From an uncultured Clostridium sp. (GTDB taxonomy: Bacteria; Bacillota; Clostridia; TANB77; CAG-508), in contig CATYUF010000053.1 in the NCBI GenBank assembly GCA_958413095.1, positions 1 to 10,251 on the forward strand: a DNA stretch of 10,251 nt, given 5' to 3'. This document shows, in pieces, positions 7,160 to 10,251 of the stretch (the first letter of the stretch is position 1; each line of letters begins with the position of its first letter). A program made the position numbers and the translations under genes. The notes under the pieces were generated by a model, which worked only from the letters and a program-made list of their open reading frames with translations, had not been told where the DNA came from and made no database searches.

Positions 7160-7198
7160 GCTTCGTAGCCTTTCTTCGAAATGCTACCTCAGCTTTAG

Positions 7199-9138
7199 CT
7201 AATCTTCGGAGCTTTCTTCTTCATCTTCTGTTTGCTCTGTCTTATATAAAACTAAATCAGAAATTGCATCATAGTAATTGTCCAATTCATTTTTATCTGT
7301 TATTCCTTTTTCACGATAAGACACTGCACCAAGTTTTCCTCTAACCTTTCCTTTTGAATCTTTTATAGGAAAACTTTTATTGTTATCTACAAATACTGCT
7401 CTCATTAATCTTTCATTACCTTTTTCTCTTGGCATTGTAATCATCTTATCTTCTTGAACATACGAATGAGTCCAATCATAAACATCTTCGTAATATTTTA
7501 CATCATAATGTTCTTTTAAATTTTCAATGTACTCATTTAATTCTGATTTAGTAATTCTAGGTGTACTTTTTATTACTGATATACCTTGCATATCTTCCGT
7601 TGGTTTTGCTAGGTCGATACAATCAGCCTTATTTAATTTTTTAAGTTCATCTAGGTATCTACTTCTAAAGTTTATTTTGATAATTTTGAAACTATCATTT
7701 TCTTCATCTTTTTCTAATACCATTGACTCAATAAACTTAGAAATAAATTCTTGCTTTTCAAGTTTGTTTTTTGTGTCCCATTCTGTCTTTAAATCTTCTA
7801 CAAAACTATCACTGTTTAATCTGGATTCAATTTCAAAATCTCTGTCTGCCATAATCTTCATTAAAGAAAAATGTTCGGTATCAATTTCCATATTCTTCAT
7901 TTTGTCTTGCTCTAACTTATTAAGCTTTTCCTCAATACTTTTATAGTCTTCTGCAAAATCTTCCATCTCAACTATTCCAGACATAAAAGCTTTCTTAATT
8001 CTATTTTTCTGTTTTTCTAACTCTGCAATTTCTTTATCAATATTTTCTGTATTCACTTCTTCTTTTTCTGCTAATATAGGATAGAAATATTTTTTTACAA
8101 CTTCATCATATTCTACCAAGCTAAGAATAAAGTTTAGTAATACATCTTCGATTTTATCTTCTCTAAAATAAAGATGACAATCTCCACAGTTATAATACAT
8201 ATATTTTTTCTTTTTACCACCTGCCCCTTTACATAGCATTAATTTACCACATTTAGGACAGATAAGTTTTTGAAAGAATATATAAACTCTATCTCTTGAA
8301 AATGATTGCTTATTTTTTTCTTTTTGAATTTGCACTTCTTCCCATTCTGCTCTTGTTATAATAGGTGCTACAACATCAGTATATATTTCTTCTTTACTTT
8401 CATCTTTAAGAGTTTTATTTCTAATGTAATCGCCTACATATATTCTATTATTTATAATAGTTCTGACTGCTGCTTCAGTCCATTTATTATGTTCTGGGTA
8501 TAAAACTTTTTCTTCATCTAATATACAAGATATTTGATAATAGCTTTTCCCTTCTAAATACATATTAAATATTCTTTTTACTATATCTCTAGTATTAGGA
8601 TCTATCTTTACAACTTTGTCTTTATCTCTATAATAACCAAGTGGACAAGTCCAGGTAAATGACCTGCCTTTATTGCTCCACTCATTCCAAATTTTGTTCT
8701 TTCTGATACAACTTCTATCTCTAATTGAGAAAGAACTGTTAACATTCTAACAAAGAATCTACCATTAGCTGTTGAAGTATTAACATCATCTCTTTCACAA
8801 ATAAGATAACAATCATACTTCTCTAATTCTGCAATTAAAAGTTCCAAATCTCTGACTGAACGAGTTACTCTATCAAGCTTATATGCAACTATATAATTAA
8901 TTTTTTCTTTTCTCATATCATCCATCATTTCTTGAAATCCTGGTCTATGTTCCATGTCTTTAGCACTTATACCACGATCTTGATACACTTTATAAACTTG
9001 GTATTCTTTAAAAGCACACAATTGCTTTAATTTTTCTTCTTGTTCCCCTAAACTAAAACCTTCACGAGCTTGGTCTTCTGTACTAATACGAATATAAATA
9101 CCAGCAATTCTTTTTTCTTCTTGATTCTTTGAATCCAT
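7199..9138 (-). pseudogene. tnpX: Large serine recombinase, TnpX type, disrupted by a one-base frameshift
   Basis: This should integrate and excise the element through a serine-linked break. The 5' part (ATG 9138, GAAAGGAG before it) encodes the catalytic domain: IYIRIST with nucleophile S19, EGFSLGEQ (27-34), AYKLDRVTRS (85-94) and SERTKFGMSGAIKAGHLPG (145-163). After L164 (8647-8649) the frame runs off into an unrelated 12-residue tail ending at 8608. The next frame resumes exactly with PLGYYRDKDKVVKIDPNTR from 8644 and runs 27 residues to an internal Met, then 454 residues more: a recombinase domain (MYLEGKSYYQ...), a zinc ribbon (CPKC and CGDC, about 294-321 in joined numbering), a coiled coil and a long tail. 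Adding one base at about 8645-8648 (for example CTT TGT CCA) restores about 646 residues, a normal TnpX-like length. As read, the catalytic domain is severed from DNA binding and should be inactive. Confidence 0.88.
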
Positions 9139-9170
9139 TTATATCGTCTCCTTTCTCATAAAAACACAAA

Positions 9171-9208
9171 AGAGTATTAGAAGCATTTATATGCTAAACT
9201 AATACTCT
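9171..9208 (-). terminator. Nested hairpin before the recombinase gene (terminator, attenuator or operator)
   Basis: A perfect 10-bp inverted repeat, AGAGTATTAG (9171-9180) and CTAATACTCT (9199-9208), contains an inner 5-bp pair AGCAT/ATGCT with a 4-base loop. Read on the minus strand it is followed by TTTTGTGTTTTT, so it resembles an intrinsic terminator for the 88-aa ORF upstream. It ends about 32 bases before the recombinase ATG, so attenuation or recombinase binding near an attachment site are alternatives. Confidence 0.5.
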
Positions 9209-9270
9209 AAATATATTTATATGTTATTTTGTTGTGATGTTAGTAGAAAAAATTAAATACACTTAAAATA

Positions 9271-9537
9271 TCAGTTTACCATATCTTGCAGTCTAGCAAT
9301 TGGATACTTATTCTCTAAATTACCTATATAGAAATACTCATGATTATTAAAAAATAGAAATAATTTTTCTTTAATAATAACTCTATGTGGCTCTACATAG
9401 GCTAAATTAGTATGCTCAATAATTTTTAGACTACCGTTCTTTATCATTGGTACACAATTATTAAAAGTGCAAGCCCATTTAATTTTTGAATGTAGTTCAT
9501 CAGTCATATTAATTTTTCTTTTAACGATATCTATCAT
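9271..9537 (-). CDS. Small protein of unknown function upstream of the recombinase
   Basis: The 88-residue reading starts at ATG 9537, chosen because AAAAAAGGAGG lies 10 bases upstream. A GTG at 9570 in the same frame would place that ribosome binding site inside the gene. The protein begins MIDIVKRKINMTDELHSKIKW and has a central beta-rich stretch (about 45-72: VEPHRVIIKEKLFLFF, then YFYIGNLE). It has no membrane segment or motif I can name. It lies 132 bases before the recombinase in the same direction, separated by a hairpin, where excisionase or repressor genes often sit, but it shows no clear helix-turn-helix. It could also belong to the flanking chromosome, since the element's right end is not located. 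Confidence 0.6.
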   Translation of the reverse strand: MIDIVKRKINMTDELHSKIKWACTFNNCVPMIKNGSLKIIEHTNLAYVEPHRVIIKEKLFLFFNNHEYFYIGNLENKYPIARLQDMVN

Positions 9538-9574
9538 ATCACAAAAACCTCCTTTTTTCAAGCATTTCACGAAG

Positions 9575-9648
9575 ATTCGCTATTTGAGGAAAATAAATTT
9601 TAAAAAATTATAAATTTAAATAACGAATTTCATGATTTCGAGAATCAT
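9575..9648. repeat. Inverted repeats upstream of the 88-aa ORF
   Basis: ATTCGCTATTT (9575-9585) and AAATAACGAAT (9618-9628) form an inverted repeat with one mismatch. Next to it ATGATT (9632-9637) and AATCAT (9643-9648) form a perfect 6-bp hairpin with a 5-base loop. They lie in the 270-base gap between the tRNA and the 88-aa ORF, where its promoter, an operator or the attachment site would be expected. No consensus promoter is evident. Confidence 0.35.
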
Positions 9649-9693
9649 CATAAAATACTTATAAATTTCTTAGAGATTTTTGTTTTTTATATC

Positions 9694-9732
9694 AAAAAAG
9701 AAGCTAGTCTATAGAATCAAACTAACTTCTTT
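9694..9732 (-). terminator. Terminator of the 5S rRNA-tRNA-Asn transcript
   Basis: On the minus strand AAAGAAGTTAGT (9732-9721) pairs with ACTAGCTTCTTT (9708-9697), a 12-bp stem with one U-G wobble and a 12-base loop, running straight into a T-run. It lies about 75 bases beyond the tRNA 3' end and is the first strong hairpin downstream. Confidence 0.75.
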
Positions 9733-9807
9733 CTCTTTTTTGATTTTGTCTAAACTTTGAAACTCTTTTATGTCAAGACTTTCAAATGGTTCAACGAAAA
9801 TCGTTCA

Positions 9808-9883
9808 TGGCTCCTCTTGTTGGACTCGAACCAACGACCTATCGGTTAACAGCCGAGCGCTCTACCAACTGAGCTAAAGAGGA
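9808..9883 (-). tRNA. trnN: tRNA-Asn (anticodon GUU)
   Basis: The 76-base cloverleaf reads TCCTCTTTAGCTCAGTTGG at the 5' end, has CTGTTAACC in the anticodon loop (GTT at 9850-9848), GGTTCGAGTCC in the T arm, and a 3' end of AAGAGGA, G, then encoded CCA. The acceptor stem TCCTCTT/AAGAGGA pairs fully. It lies 11 bases downstream of 5S rRNA and is surely cotranscribed with it. Two bases after CCA comes a small perfect hairpin, AACGA/TCGTT (9793-9805), in the trailer. The tRNA is intact, with no duplicated 3' end found elsewhere in the window. Confidence 0.97.
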
Positions 9884-9894
9884 ATATATATAAA

Positions 9895-10011
9895 TCTGGC
9901 AACAACCTATCTTCCCAGCAGGGTAACCCACAAGTATTTTCGGCACACTTAGGCTTGACTTCTGTGTTCGGAATGGGAACAGGTATTACCCTAAATGTCA
10001 TCATCACCAGA
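9895..10011 (-). rRNA. rrf: 5S ribosomal RNA
   Basis: About 117 bases, from TCTGGTGATGATGAC at the 5' end to GTTGCCAGA at the 3' end, which pair as the terminal helix. It holds the conserved ACCTGTTCCCATTCCGAACA segment and the TGGG..CC core typical of 5S. The ends are set by helix I pairing and may be off by a few bases. No 23S sequence lies upstream in the 240 bases available, and a promoter directly precedes it. Confidence 0.95.
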
Positions 10012-10050
10012 AAATTATTAACTTATTAATGTTCTAGTTTGTACTTTGCC

Positions 10051-10079
10051 ATTATACTACTTTTAATATAATATTGCAA
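10051..10079 (-). promoter_or_regulatory. Promoter of the 5S-tRNA-Asn unit
   Basis: On the minus strand TTGCAA (10079-10074) and a perfect TATAAT (10056-10051) are spaced by 17 bases. The predicted start is about 10044, some 33 bases before 5S. The quality of the match and the absence of 23S sequence suggest that 5S and tRNA-Asn are expressed independently here. Confidence 0.75.
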
Positions 10080-10251
10080 GTACTTTTTTATATTTTTTAC
10101 AATTTATTTATTTTTATACATTTCATTAAATTTTTTATTTATACTTATATTTAAATTTATATATGCATCTTTTAATATTTATAATTTAATATAATGTATA
10201 GTATGCATAGCACACTCAAAAATACATAGATGAAAAACTTCGTTTTAGTTT
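10080..10251. other. AT-rich intergenic DNA at right edge
   Basis: This stretch is mostly A and T with no open frame of useful length, no second promoter I would defend, and no rRNA sequence. Near the end AAAAC-TTC-GTTTT (about 10228-10242) could form a weak hairpin, perhaps the terminator region of a gene lying beyond the window. Confidence 0.4.

Larger units (their letters stand above)
6916..7186. repeat. Imperfect direct repeats flanking the mob upstream region
   Basis: TTCTTCGAATATGCTA at 6916-6931 and TTCTTCGAAATGCTA at 7172-7186 are the same motif apart from one inserted T, about 256 bases apart. They bracket the hairpin cluster and the oriT candidate. They might be binding sites for a mobilisation or regulatory protein. 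They contain the palindrome TTCGAA. Confidence 0.45.

Noticed and set aside
6933..7190. CRISPR array or group II intron
   Set aside because: The repeats are inverted and each different, with no regularly spaced direct repeat, and there is no intron-encoded reverse transcriptase.
7141..8503. Plus-strand frames opposite the recombinase (7141-7344, 7527-7946, 8306-8503)
   Set aside because: They are antisense to a clearly recognised recombinase, and their composition is that of shadow frames.
7199..9138. Two separate recombinase genes (a short resolvase plus a second protein)
   Set aside because: The conserved sequence continues base for base across the frame change (LPGL, then PLGYY), and the second frame has no ribosome binding site at its Met. 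One broken gene is simpler.
9764..9776. TTGACA on the minus strand (9776-9771) as a promoter for the 88-aa ORF
   Set aside because: At 17-18 bases there is only TTAGAC or TAGACA, a poor -10, and the terminator of the tRNA unit lies just downstream.
9808..9883. tRNA-Asn 3' end as the element's attachment site
   Set aside because: No second copy of the tRNA 3' end was found at the left side, and TnpX-type serine recombinases do not usually use tRNA genes.

Overview
The window is strongly AT-rich and every gene in it lies on the minus strand. Strong Shine-Dalgarno sites, TTG starts, a Firmicute-type 5S rRNA and tRNA-Asn, and a Tn4451-type mobilisation module all point to a low-G+C Firmicute, most likely a clostridial-lineage anaerobe. 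The species cannot be told from this sequence.

Right edge (about 9690-10080): a 5S rRNA gene followed by tRNA-Asn(GUU), with its own near-consensus promoter and a downstream hairpin terminator. No 23S sequence precedes it in the window, so it looks like a stand-alone 5S-tRNA unit of the host chromosome.

Middle (about 4430-9540): the backbone of an integrative mobilisable element related to Tn4451. In transcription order it holds a small unknown ORF (88 aa), a large serine recombinase (TnpX type) broken by a one-base frameshift, a hairpin-rich intergenic region with a C5/G5-clamped hairpin that is the best oriT candidate, a MobV/Pre relaxase (TnpZ type), an unknown 103-aa ORF, TnpV, and a small conserved-looking ORF that is also frameshifted by one base. 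A hairpin terminator closes this block at about 4383-4417.

Left (170-4314): a cargo operon from one near-consensus promoter. It encodes a type II restriction-modification pair that I recognise as HinP1I-like (GCGC): an M.HhaI/M.HinP1I-type C5 methyltransferase whose gene overlaps that of a HinP1I-like endonuclease. Then come a PHP-ATPase fusion (TrlF/Ppl-like, associated with phage defence) and a small charged 97-aa protein whose gene overlaps the ATPase gene. This reads as a two-layer anti-phage cassette carried by a mobilisable element.

The frameshifted recombinase suggests the element can no longer excise or integrate by itself unless helped in trans, while the defence cargo looks intact. 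The first ~100 bases are less AT-rich than the rest and may be flanking DNA or the element's left end. The exact element boundaries could not be fixed.
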